Origin: Cupriavidus neocaledonicus
GTDB lineage: Bacteria; Pseudomonadota; Gammaproteobacteria; Burkholderiales; Burkholderiaceae
NCBI RefSeq assembly: GCF_000372525.1
Contig: NZ_AQUR01000079.1
Span: 1-64,000 of the forward strand
Length of the DNA stretch: 64,000 bases
Direction of reading: 5' to 3'
Position 1 is the first letter of the stretch; each line of letters starts with the position of its first letter. Below are positions 44,034 to 51,428 of the stretch, piece after piece. The translations under genes and the position numbers were made by a program. Below the pieces are notes generated by a model, which saw only the letters and a program-made list of their open reading frames with translations, was not told the origin of the DNA and did not search any database.

Positions 44034-44876
44034 TTGACGGACCAAGCCAAGCCGGATTCCTCCCTCTCCCAACCCATGCGGGCGCTTGGCGCGGCAGCGC
44101 TCGCCGCGCTGCTGGCCGGCTGCGCCGCCGGCGGCACCAACCTGGCCGCGGTGCCCGAGCTGCGCCCCGGCGTGCCGGCCGGCTACCTCGCCGCCGATGC
44201 GCGCCCCGACAGCCTGAAGCTGCTGTCGGCACCGCCGGCGCAGGGTACGGCAGCGCTGGCGCTCGATGAAGAATCCGCGCGCCAGGCCGGCCCGCTGAGA
44301 GGTTCGCCGCGCTGGCAACTGGCTGCCGACGATGCCGTACTGACCTTCCCGCAGGCGGCCAGCACCTTCTCCTGCGCGCTGGGCGTGCCCGTCAGCGAGA
44401 AGGACACGCCTTACCTCAATATGCTGCTGCGCCGCAGCCTGGTCGATGCCGGCCTGTCCACGTACAAGGCCAAGGAGCATTACCAGCGCACCCGCCCGTT
44501 CGTGGCCACCAGGACCCCGATGTGCACGCAGGCCGAGGCCGCCAAGCTGGAGAAGGATGGCTCCTACCCGTCCGGCCACAGCGCCATCGGCTGGGCCTGG
44601 GCGCTGATCCTGACCGAGATCGAGCCGGCGCGCGCCAATGAGCTGCTGGCGCGCGGCCGCGCCTTCGGGCAAAGCCGCGTGGTCTGCAACGTGCACTGGC
44701 AGAGCGATGTCAACGCCGGCCGCACCATGGCGGCGGCCACGGTGGCGCGGCTGCATGCCGATCCCACCTTCCGCGCCGACCTGGAACGGGCGCGCCGTGA
44801 AGTCGCCGCCGCGCGCGCCGCGGGCGCGCGGCCATCGCGCGATTGCCAGGCCGAAACCGCGGCACTGGCGCCGTGA
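44034..44876 (+). CDS. Class A nonspecific acid phosphatase (PAP2 superfamily) lipoprotein
   Basis: 280 residues starting at a TTG (44034) with AGGAAG upstream. Lipobox LAALLAGCAAGG after a longish cytoplasmic N-terminus. PAP2 signature is complete: KEHYQRTRPF, DGSYPSGHSAIGW, SRVVCNVHWQSDVNAGR. A periplasmic or envelope-anchored phosphomonoesterase. Confidence 0.9.
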   Translation: MTDQAKPDSSLSQPMRALGAAALAALLAGCAAGGTNLAAVPELRPGVPAGYLAADARPDSLKLLSAPPAQGTAALALDEESARQAGPLRGSPRWQLAADDAVLTFPQAASTFSCALGVPVSEKDTPYLNMLLRRSLVDAGLSTYKAKEHYQRTRPFVATRTPMCTQAEAAKLEKDGSYPSGHSAIGWAWALILTEIEPARANELLARGRAFGQSRVVCNVHWQSDVNAGRTMAAATVARLHADPTFRADLERARREVAAARAAGARPSRDCQAETAALAP

Positions 44877-44901
44877 CTCCGCGGCGGATGGCCGGCCCGG
44901 G

Positions 44902-45384
44902 TTACTTCACCGGAATCACCGTGCCGGCCGGCACCGGTACGGCGGTCACGCTGTTCTGCGGGCTGCCGCTGACGATGCGATCCGAATACGTCAGGTAGAC
45001 CAGCGTATTGCGCTTGCGGTCGACCGCGCGCACCACGTGCAGCGCCTTGAACAGGATCGACATGCGCTCGGAAAAGACATTGTCCTGCTGCTTGATCGGC
45101 GCCTTGAAACCGATCGGGCCCACCTGCCGGCAAGCGATCGAGGCCTCCGGCGGGTCTTCCGCCATGCCGAGCTGGCCCTTGATGCCGCCGGTGCGGGCGC
45201 GCGACACGTAGCAGGTAATGCCGTCCACCTGCGGGTCGTCATAGGCTTCGATCACGACCTTGTCGGAACCGGTCATGCGGAAATTGGTGCTGACGCTGCC
45301 GATCTCCTCGGCACTGGCACCCGCGGCGGCGCTGGCGCAGGCGGCGGCAAGCAGGATGCTAACGAGTGGGTGGCGGGACTTCAT
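44902..45384 (-). CDS. creA: CreA-family periplasmic protein
   Basis: 160 residues from the ATG at 45384. Signal peptide (ending GASAEE), then [33 protein letters not shown] and [10 protein letters not shown], diagnostic of CreA. Two cysteines may form a disulfide. Function unknown; the creB/C/D genes are not nearby. Adjacent on the same strand to the thioesterase gene. Confidence 0.88.
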   Translation of the reverse strand: MKSRHPLVSILLAAACASAAAGASAEEIGSVSTNFRMTGSDKVVIEAYDDPQVDGITCYVSRARTGGIKGQLGMAEDPPEASIACRQVGPIGFKAPIKQQDNVFSERMSILFKALHVVRAVDRKRNTLVYLTYSDRIVSGSPQNSVTAVPVPAGTVIPVK

Positions 45385-45405
45385 GGCGGTATTACGCATC
45401 GGCAA

Positions 45406-45891
45406 TCAGTTCACCGACGACTTGATGTCGCCGTGGCGCTTTTCCATTTCCTGGCGCAGCGCGCGGCGCTGCTGCGCGGCGGCAAAGCGCTGGCGCTCGA
45501 CCTCGTCGCGCGGCTCCAGCGGCGGCACCTCGGCGGGGGTGCCGTTGTCGTCCACCGCCACCATGGTGAAATAGCAGCTGTTGGTATGGCGCACCAGCTT
45601 GCTGCGGATGTTCTCGGTCACCACCTTGATGCCGATCTCCATCGAACTGCGGCCGGTGTAGTTGACCGATGCCAGGAAGGTCACCAGCTCGCCCACGTGG
45701 ATGGGCTGGCGGAACACCACCTGGTCTACCGACAGCGTGACCACATAGCGGCCGGCATAGCGGCTGGCGCAGGCATACGCCACCATGTCCAGGTACTTGA
45801 GGATGGTGCCGCCGTGGACGTTGCCGGAGAAGTTGGCCATGTCCGGCGTCATCAGCACGGTCATGGAAAGCTGGTGGGACAGGTCATTCAT
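45406..45891 (-). CDS. Acyl-CoA thioesterase (YciA-like hot-dog)
   Basis: 161 residues from the ATG at 45891. NFSGNVHGGTILKYLDMVAYACASRYAG carries the hot-dog signature with the catalytic Asp in LKYLD. C-terminal charged tail. Hydrolyses acyl-CoAs in the cytosol; 22 bp upstream of the creA start on the same strand. Confidence 0.9.
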   Translation of the reverse strand: MNDLSHQLSMTVLMTPDMANFSGNVHGGTILKYLDMVAYACASRYAGRYVVTLSVDQVVFRQPIHVGELVTFLASVNYTGRSSMEIGIKVVTENIRSKLVRHTNSCYFTMVAVDDNGTPAEVPPLEPRDEVERQRFAAAQQRRALRQEMEKRHGDIKSSVN

Positions 45892-46024
45892 GATGCGGGA
45901 TACGAAGATCGCGGGGGCGGGATTGCCGGCTGCGGGCGCCGGCAGTTTAACCCGGATCGCCTTGCCGTTGCCCGTGGGCATGGCCCGCGTGGCGGCCGCT
46001 GCCCCGCCCGGCCGGCAATAAAAA

Positions 46025-46045
46025 AAGCGGCCTGCCAGGCCGCTT
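46025..46045 (-). terminator. Intrinsic terminator of the hupB gene
   Basis: AAGCGGCCT (46025 to 46033) and AGGCCGCTT (46037 to 46045) with loop GCC; on the minus strand followed by a T-run. Confidence 0.85.
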
Positions 46046-46068
46046 CTTTCACTATGGACGCAAACTGC

Positions 46069-46350
46069 TTACTTTTTCTTGTTCACGGCGTCCTTGAAAC
46101 CCTGGCCTGCCGAGAACTTGACCGTCTTGGCGGCCGGAATCTTGATGGTTTCGCCGGTGCGCGGATTGCGGCCGGTACGGGCAGCGCGCTTGCCGGCGCT
46201 GAAGCTGCCAAAACCCACCAGCGTTACAGAATCACCCTTTGCCACTGCCTTCTTGATACTGTCCAGCGCTGCGTTGAGCGCACGCTCGGCGGCGGCATTG
46301 CTCAATTCTGCTTCCGCGGCGATGGCCGATACCAGTTCACCTTTATTCAT
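46069..46350 (-). CDS. hupB: HU-family DNA-binding protein
   Basis: 93 residues, [42 protein letters not shown] then [32 protein letters not shown]: a canonical short HU. Homo- or heterodimer that bends DNA. A second, tailed HU is encoded at 37988. Confidence 0.95.
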   Translation of the reverse strand: MNKGELVSAIAAEAELSNAAAERALNAALDSIKKAVAKGDSVTLVGFGSFSAGKRAARTGRNPRTGETIKIPAAKTVKFSAGQGFKDAVNKKK

Positions 46351-46858
46351 GGCTGATTTCCCTTGTTGGTCGTCGTCACCGATGTGCGTGCCTCGCGGCA
46401 GGCCATCGATCGGCGCAGTCTAATCTGCCCTTTGCGCGTTGAGCAATCCCCAGTGGCACCAATGCGACAAAAAAACCCGCAAATCCTTGCTTGAGGCCGG
46501 TTAGCGGGCAATTTCCACTGCTGTTCGCGCTTGCCAGGCACCGCCTTTTGCCGGGCCGTAGCCATGCCGGGGCCGCACGCCCGAAATCGTGCCCTCAAAA
46601 CTGATCAGCATAGGCCAGATTCCCCGAAATGGGGCGACGCACCACGACGGATCACCAGGCGCACCTTGCCGGCTCCATCCTGGCGCAAAGGCCTCCCGCT
46701 GCCTGTCGCGCCCCGCCAGTACCGGGGCGCCGCGGATCGGCCGGGTGCGGCATGCCGGTGCGGCTTTTTAACCGGCACGGTGCAGGCGGCACCAGGATGC
46801 AGCCGTCCGTGGAACGCTTTTTGCGTACTGGTGCGCCCATTTTGAGCATGAGGTCACT
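46351..46858. other. Intergenic region upstream of amtB
   Basis: No gene recognised. Contains the sigma-54 promoter and GGTGC-N5-GCACC arms near 46778 to 46793, a possible activator site whose orientation is opposite to a standard NtrC box. Confidence 0.4.
46810..46825 (+). promoter_or_regulatory. Sigma-54 promoter of amtB
   Basis: TGGAACGCTTTTTGCG matches TGGCACG-N4-TTGC with one change; GG (46811 to 46812) and GC (46823 to 46824) are exactly 10 nt apart. About 34 bp before the amtB ATG. Sigma-54/NtrC control of ammonium transport is well known. Confidence 0.7.
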
Positions 46859-48061
46859 ATGGACAACTTGAAGACCGGCACCGACGCGCTGTTTATCCTG
46901 CTCGGCGCCATCATGGTGCTGGCCATGCACGCCGGCTTTGCGTTCCTTGAACTTGGCACGGTACGCAAGAAAAACCAGGTCAACGCGCTGGTAAAGATCC
47001 TGGTGGATTTCGCGGTCTCCACCATCGCCTATTTCTTTATCGGCTACACCATTGCCTACGGCGTGCAGTTTTTTTCCGGGGCCGAAACGCTGGCCCAGAA
47101 AAACGGTTATGAACTGGTCAAGTTCTTTTTCCTGGCGACCTTTGCCGCCGCCATTCCCGCGATTATCTCCGGCGGTATTGCCGAACGTTCGCGTTTCAAT
47201 CCGCAACTGATCGCCACCTTCGTACTGGTGGGCTTTGTCTACCCGTTTTTCGAGGGCATGGTGTGGAACCAGCGCTACGGCGTGCAGGACTGGATCGCGC
47301 GCGTGGCCGGCGCGCCCTTCCACGACTTTGCCGGTTCGGTGGTGGTGCATGCGCTGGGCGGGTGGATCGCGCTGCCGGCAGTGCTGCTGCTGGGCGCGCG
47401 CCGCGGCCGCTACCAGAAGGACGGCCGCATCAGCGCGCATCCGCCCTCGAACATCCCGTTCCTGGCGCTGGGCGCCTGGATTCTTGCGGTGGGCTGGTTC
47501 GGCTTCAACGTGATGAGCGCGCAGACCGTCGACAAGATCAGCGGCCTGGTGGCAATCAATTCGCTGATGGCGATGGCCGGCGGCACGCTGGCGGCCTGGC
47601 TGGCCGGGCGCAACGATCCGGGCTTCGCCTACAACGGGCCGCTGGCCGGCCTGGTGGCGGTCTGCGCGGGCTCGGACCTGATGCATCCGCTCGGTGCGCT
47701 GGTCACCGGCGGCGTAGCCGGCGCGCTCTTTGTCTATATGTTCACGCTGGCGCAAAACAAATGGCATATCGATGACGTGCTGGGCGTGTGGCCGCTGCAC
47801 GGGCTGTGCGGCGCCTGGGGCGGCATCGCCGCGGGCATCTTCGGCGCGAAGGCGCTGGGCGGCCTTGGCGGCGTGTCCCTCGGCGCGCAGTTGCTCGGCA
47901 CCTTGCTTGGCATCGTGGTGGCGCTGGCCGGCGGCACGCTGGTCTATGGCACGCTGAAGCGGCTGGTGGGCATTCGCCTCGACGCCGAGGGCGAGTTCAA
48001 CGGCGCCGACCTGACGCTGCACCGGATTTCCGCCACCCCCGAGCGCGAAACCAACTGGTAA
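46859..48061 (+). CDS. amtB: Ammonium transporter
   Basis: 400 residues, eleven expected membrane helices. Signature pieces: GAIMVLAMHAGFAFLELGTVRKKNQVNALVKILVDF, DFAGSVVVHALGGW (pore His) and the second His of the twin pair in WPLHGLCGAWGG. No signal-peptide extension is obvious. The usual glnK partner is not adjacent. A sigma-54 promoter lies upstream, so expression should rise under nitrogen limitation. Confidence 0.94.
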   Translation: MDNLKTGTDALFILLGAIMVLAMHAGFAFLELGTVRKKNQVNALVKILVDFAVSTIAYFFIGYTIAYGVQFFSGAETLAQKNGYELVKFFFLATFAAAIPAIISGGIAERSRFNPQLIATFVLVGFVYPFFEGMVWNQRYGVQDWIARVAGAPFHDFAGSVVVHALGGWIALPAVLLLGARRGRYQKDGRISAHPPSNIPFLALGAWILAVGWFGFNVMSAQTVDKISGLVAINSLMAMAGGTLAAWLAGRNDPGFAYNGPLAGLVAVCAGSDLMHPLGALVTGGVAGALFVYMFTLAQNKWHIDDVLGVWPLHGLCGAWGGIAAGIFGAKALGGLGGVSLGAQLLGTLLGIVVALAGGTLVYGTLKRLVGIRLDAEGEFNGADLTLHRISATPERETNW

Positions 48062-48275
48062 TACCCGGCGGCGCATTTCCGATATAAACAGGCGAGCCGT
48101 GCCACGCGGCTTGTCTTAACAATTATTTGCTTGCACTTCCGCACGCGGCCTCTCAATAATTGCCGTGCCCCGGAATTGCGCGCAACGCGCGGGGGTTCGC
48201 ACGCCGCGGCCGGCTGGTTCGGGGGATGTTGGGTCGGCGGCTGGCCGGTTACACCAACACGAAAGGACTACGCCG

Positions 48276-49145
48276 ATGGACGCCTCTACCTTCGACAATC
48301 TCAAGACCCTGGTGGTCTCCTACGCCACCGAATTCGGCGTGAAGATCCTGGCGGCCCTCGCCTTCTGGGTCATTGGCCGCTGGCTGATCCACTTTGTCGT
48401 GCGCCTGGTGCAGAACGCGCTCGGCAAGCAGAAGGTCGATCCGACGCTGCTGCGCTATGTCGGTTCCATCGTCACCGTGACGCTGAACGTGGTGCTGGTG
48501 ATCGGCATCCTCGGCTACTTCGGCATCCAGACCACCACCTTCGCCGCGCTGATCGCCGCCGCCGGCGTGGCCATCGGCATGGCCTGGTCGGGGCTGATGG
48601 CAAACTTCGCCGCCGGCGCCTTCCTGGTGGTCCTGCGGCCGTTCAAGGTGGGCGACTTCGTCACCATTGGCGGCGTGACCGGAACCGTGCGCGAGATCGG
48701 CCTGTTCGCGACTACGCTGGACACGCCGGACAATGTCCAGACTGTGATCGGCAACAACAAGATCTTCAGCGACACCATCCAGAACTTCACCGCCAATGCG
48801 TTCCGGCGCGTGGAACTGAAAGCGCAGCTGGCCGGCAGCACCGACGTGGCCGACGCGGTCGCGCTGCTGAAGGGCCGCATCGCCGAGATCCCCAACGTCC
48901 TGGCCGAACCGCCGGTCGACGTCGAAATCCTCGAATTCACGCTGGTCGGCCCGGTGCTGGCAGTGCGGCCGTATTGCCATAACGACCATTACTGGCAAGT
49001 CTATTTCGACACCAACCGCGTCATCCGCGAATGCTTCGGCCAGGCCGGCTACGCCGCGCCGATGCCGGCGCACATGGTGGTGGTACAACAGGCCGGGTTG
49101 CCGCACGCCGCCGCGGAGCAGGCCGCGGCTCAGCAGGCCGCCTGA
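48276..49145 (+). CDS. mscS: Small-conductance mechanosensitive channel (MscS)
   Basis: 289 residues from the ATG at 48276. Three membrane helices (up to about residue 115), pore helix AALIAAAGVAIGMAWSGLMANFAAGAFLVVLRPFKVGDFV, then the beta domain with VIGNNKIFSD. The C-terminus has an Ala/Gln tail (QQAGLPHAAAEQAAAQQAA). Releases solutes on hypo-osmotic shock; the opgGH genes a few kb away serve the same stress. Confidence 0.93.
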   Translation: MDASTFDNLKTLVVSYATEFGVKILAALAFWVIGRWLIHFVVRLVQNALGKQKVDPTLLRYVGSIVTVTLNVVLVIGILGYFGIQTTTFAALIAAAGVAIGMAWSGLMANFAAGAFLVVLRPFKVGDFVTIGGVTGTVREIGLFATTLDTPDNVQTVIGNNKIFSDTIQNFTANAFRRVELKAQLAGSTDVADAVALLKGRIAEIPNVLAEPPVDVEILEFTLVGPVLAVRPYCHNDHYWQVYFDTNRVIRECFGQAGYAAPMPAHMVVVQQAGLPHAAAEQAAAQQAA

Positions 49146-49162
49146 ACTGCCGCGGCGCGGTT

Positions 49163-50386
49163 TCAGCGGGTGCCCGCGCGCGCGCGGGCACCCGAGCGCC
49201 CGTAATGGCGCATCAGCACCGCACCCGCGCCGCAGGCCGCCATCACCACGCCCAGCGGCAGCGCGCTGCCGTCGCGCCACACACTGACCGCGGTGCCCCC
49301 GAGCGTGCCGAGCGAAAACTGCAAGGTGCCCATCAGCGCCGAAGCCGTGCCGGCGCGATGACCCTGGTGCGCGAGCGCCAGCGCCGAGGCGTTCGGCGAG
49401 ACGCAGCCCAGCGCACCGATAAACACGAAGAACCCGCCCAGCAGCACCGGCAGCACCGCCAGCCCCGCCAGCGCGGCCAGCGCCAGCACCAGCCCCGCGG
49501 CCAGTGCCGCCAGCAGCGTGGCTCCCAGCACCTGGTCGAGCGAACGCCCGCGCACCAGCCGGGCATTGAGCTGCGACATCGTGATCAGTCCCAGCGCATT
49601 GGCGCCGAACACAAAGCCATAGTGCGACGGCGCGATGCCGTGCAGTTCGATCAGCACGAAGGGCGAGCCCGAGATATACGCAAACATGCCCGCCGAGCCG
49701 AAGCCGGCCGACAGCGAATACCCCAGGAACTCGCGATCGCGCAGCAGTTCGGCGTAGCTGCGGGCCACGGTGCCGAGCCGCAGCGGCGCCGCATGTGTGC
49801 GCTCCAGCGACTCCTCCATGCGCAGGTGGACCAGCAGCAGGATCAGCAGGCCGGCCCCCGCCAGCACCCAGAAGATCGCGCGCCAGCCCGATACGGTCAG
49901 CACCGCGCCGCCGATGATCGGCGCCAGGATCGGCGCCACCCCCATCACCAGCATCAGCGAGGAAAACGCCCGCGCCGATTCATGCGCCTCGAGCCGGTCG
50001 CGGATCACCGCGCGGGCCATCACCATGCCGGCGCAACCTCCCAGCGCCTGCAGCAAGCGCCATAGCATCAGCGCTTCCACGTTGCGCGCCAGCGCACAGC
50101 CCACCGCGGCAACCACGTAGAGGCACAGCCCGACATAGAGCGGCGGCTTGCGCCCGAAGCGGTCGCTGAAGGGACCATAGAAGGCCTGTCCGAGCGCCAG
50201 CCCGACCAGGAAGGTGCCCAGCGTCAGCTGGACCTGGCCGATGTCGACGCCCAGGTCTCCCGCCAGCGTCGGGAAGCTCGGCAGGTACATGTCGATCGAC
50301 AGCGGCGCGATCGCCATCAGCGCACCGCAGATCAGCAGCCAGGCAGGGAAACGCGAGGACGGCGCGGTGCTTGGGGAACGAGGCAT
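49163..50386 (-). CDS. Bcr/CflA-family MFS drug-resistance transporter
   Basis: 407 residues from the ATG at 50386, twelve membrane helices. LSIDMYLPSFPTLAGDLG, FGRKPPLYVGL and ALGGCAGMVMARAVIRDRLE are family hallmarks. Exports small drugs such as bicyclomycin or chloramphenicol in relatives; natural substrate unknown. Confidence 0.92.
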   Translation of the reverse strand: MPRSPSTAPSSRFPAWLLICGALMAIAPLSIDMYLPSFPTLAGDLGVDIGQVQLTLGTFLVGLALGQAFYGPFSDRFGRKPPLYVGLCLYVVAAVGCALARNVEALMLWRLLQALGGCAGMVMARAVIRDRLEAHESARAFSSLMLVMGVAPILAPIIGGAVLTVSGWRAIFWVLAGAGLLILLLVHLRMEESLERTHAAPLRLGTVARSYAELLRDREFLGYSLSAGFGSAGMFAYISGSPFVLIELHGIAPSHYGFVFGANALGLITMSQLNARLVRGRSLDQVLGATLLAALAAGLVLALAALAGLAVLPVLLGGFFVFIGALGCVSPNASALALAHQGHRAGTASALMGTLQFSLGTLGGTAVSVWRDGSALPLGVVMAACGAGAVLMRHYGRSGARARAGTR

Positions 50387-50770
50387 GGAAGTCAGTATCC
50401 GAGGGCGATGGCGCTGCCGTGCGCGGCCGTGCGGCACGGGCGGCAGCCCCGGGCAAAGACGCAATTGTTGCACAACATAACCAATGCAGCCGCGGACACC
50501 GCGGCGTTGGCGTTGCGGCCGTTGGCGCAGAAAAAACCTGCCGACAGATTTCCTCGCCGAAGCCGGATCCGGCAAAGCTCGCAAACCTGGCAGGATTGGT
50601 GAATAGTGGTTGCGCAACGGGACTGGCATGGCGGCAACGCTACGACGCTTGCGGGGCGCGACTTTCATGCGCGCCGGGGTGGAGGGTACAATGCCAGCCT
50701 GTCGGCGTAAGACTCGCCGTCGGCCTCGCAGAGAGGGACGACAGTACAGGTCCCCGCAACATTAGCCTGC
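50387..50770. other. Intergenic region between MFS and secreted protein genes
   Basis: Divergent promoter region. A TACAAT near 50687 could be a -10 box for the plus-strand gene at 50771. Nothing else recognised. Confidence 0.35.
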
Positions 50771-51358
50771 ATGAGAATACGACAAACGCCGCTTTCCGCT
50801 TCACCAGGCACCGCCGCTCTCGCGGCCGTGCTGCTGCTGTCGCTGCCCCTGACGGCCAAGGCGGCGCCGGCGCAGTTGCGCAATGCCAGCGTCCCGTTGC
50901 TGGTTCCCGTGGCCGATGAAGCCGACCCGGTGGCGCGCATGCTCAAGGGCGCGGCCACCGGCCAGAACACCGGCGCCGCCGGCGTGCCCGAACTGCTGCG
51001 CAACGCCACCCGCCCTGACAACGTGCTGGCGCGCGCCTGCCGCCAGCTCAACGATGCCCTGCCGATCGAGATCGACGGCGAAACCCGACTGCGCCGCTGC
51101 CAGTCGGTGCCAGGCAAACATGTCTTGTTCCAGCTGGAACTGACCAACTATCGCGGGCCGATGCTGGACCTGGCCAGCTTCGAGGTCAACTACGCCGCGC
51201 CGCTGCAGCGCAATATCTGCGCGAACCGCGATGTCGAGATCCTGACCAAGCTGGGCGTCAGCATGTTGTTCCGCTACATGACCCGCAAGGACCGCGGCGA
51301 GCGCCGCATCGGCGACGTCTATATCAACGGCCCGATCTGCAGCGCTGCGTTGCGCTGA
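50771..51358 (+). CDS. Secreted four-cysteine protein of unknown function, paralogue of 12030-12593
   Basis: 195 residues. Signal peptide with cleavage near LTAKAAP. Four cysteines (ARACRQLN, LRRCQSVPGK, RNICANRDV, GPICSAA) align with those at 12030, as does IC-x-N-x-DV-x-IL-x-KLG-x3-LFRY. Probably periplasmic, two disulfides. Ends before a strong terminator, so it is a single gene. Function unknown. Confidence 0.75.
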   Translation: MRIRQTPLSASPGTAALAAVLLLSLPLTAKAAPAQLRNASVPLLVPVADEADPVARMLKGAATGQNTGAAGVPELLRNATRPDNVLARACRQLNDALPIEIDGETRLRRCQSVPGKHVLFQLELTNYRGPMLDLASFEVNYAAPLQRNICANRDVEILTKLGVSMLFRYMTRKDRGERRIGDVYINGPICSAALR

Positions 51359-51383
51359 ACCCGCGCGCCACTACCAGTAAAAA

Positions 51384-51411
51384 CGGCCCGCTGTCGCGGG
51401 CCGATTTTTTT
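51384..51411 (+). terminator. Intrinsic terminator
   Basis: CGGCCCGC (51384 to 51391), loop TGTC, GCGGGCCG (51396 to 51403), then A and seven T. Ends the secreted-protein transcript. Confidence 0.85.
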
Positions 51412-51428
51412 GTTTCTGGCAGCACGCC

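Noticed and set aside
48165-48275. Longer N-terminus for the MscS gene
   Set aside because: The added residues are not channel-like; ATG at 48276 with GAAAGGA upstream fits the family start.
50387-50668. Upstream extension of the Bcr/CflA transporter
   Set aside because: Arg/Pro-rich translation without homology; family N-terminus begins at the ATG at 50386.
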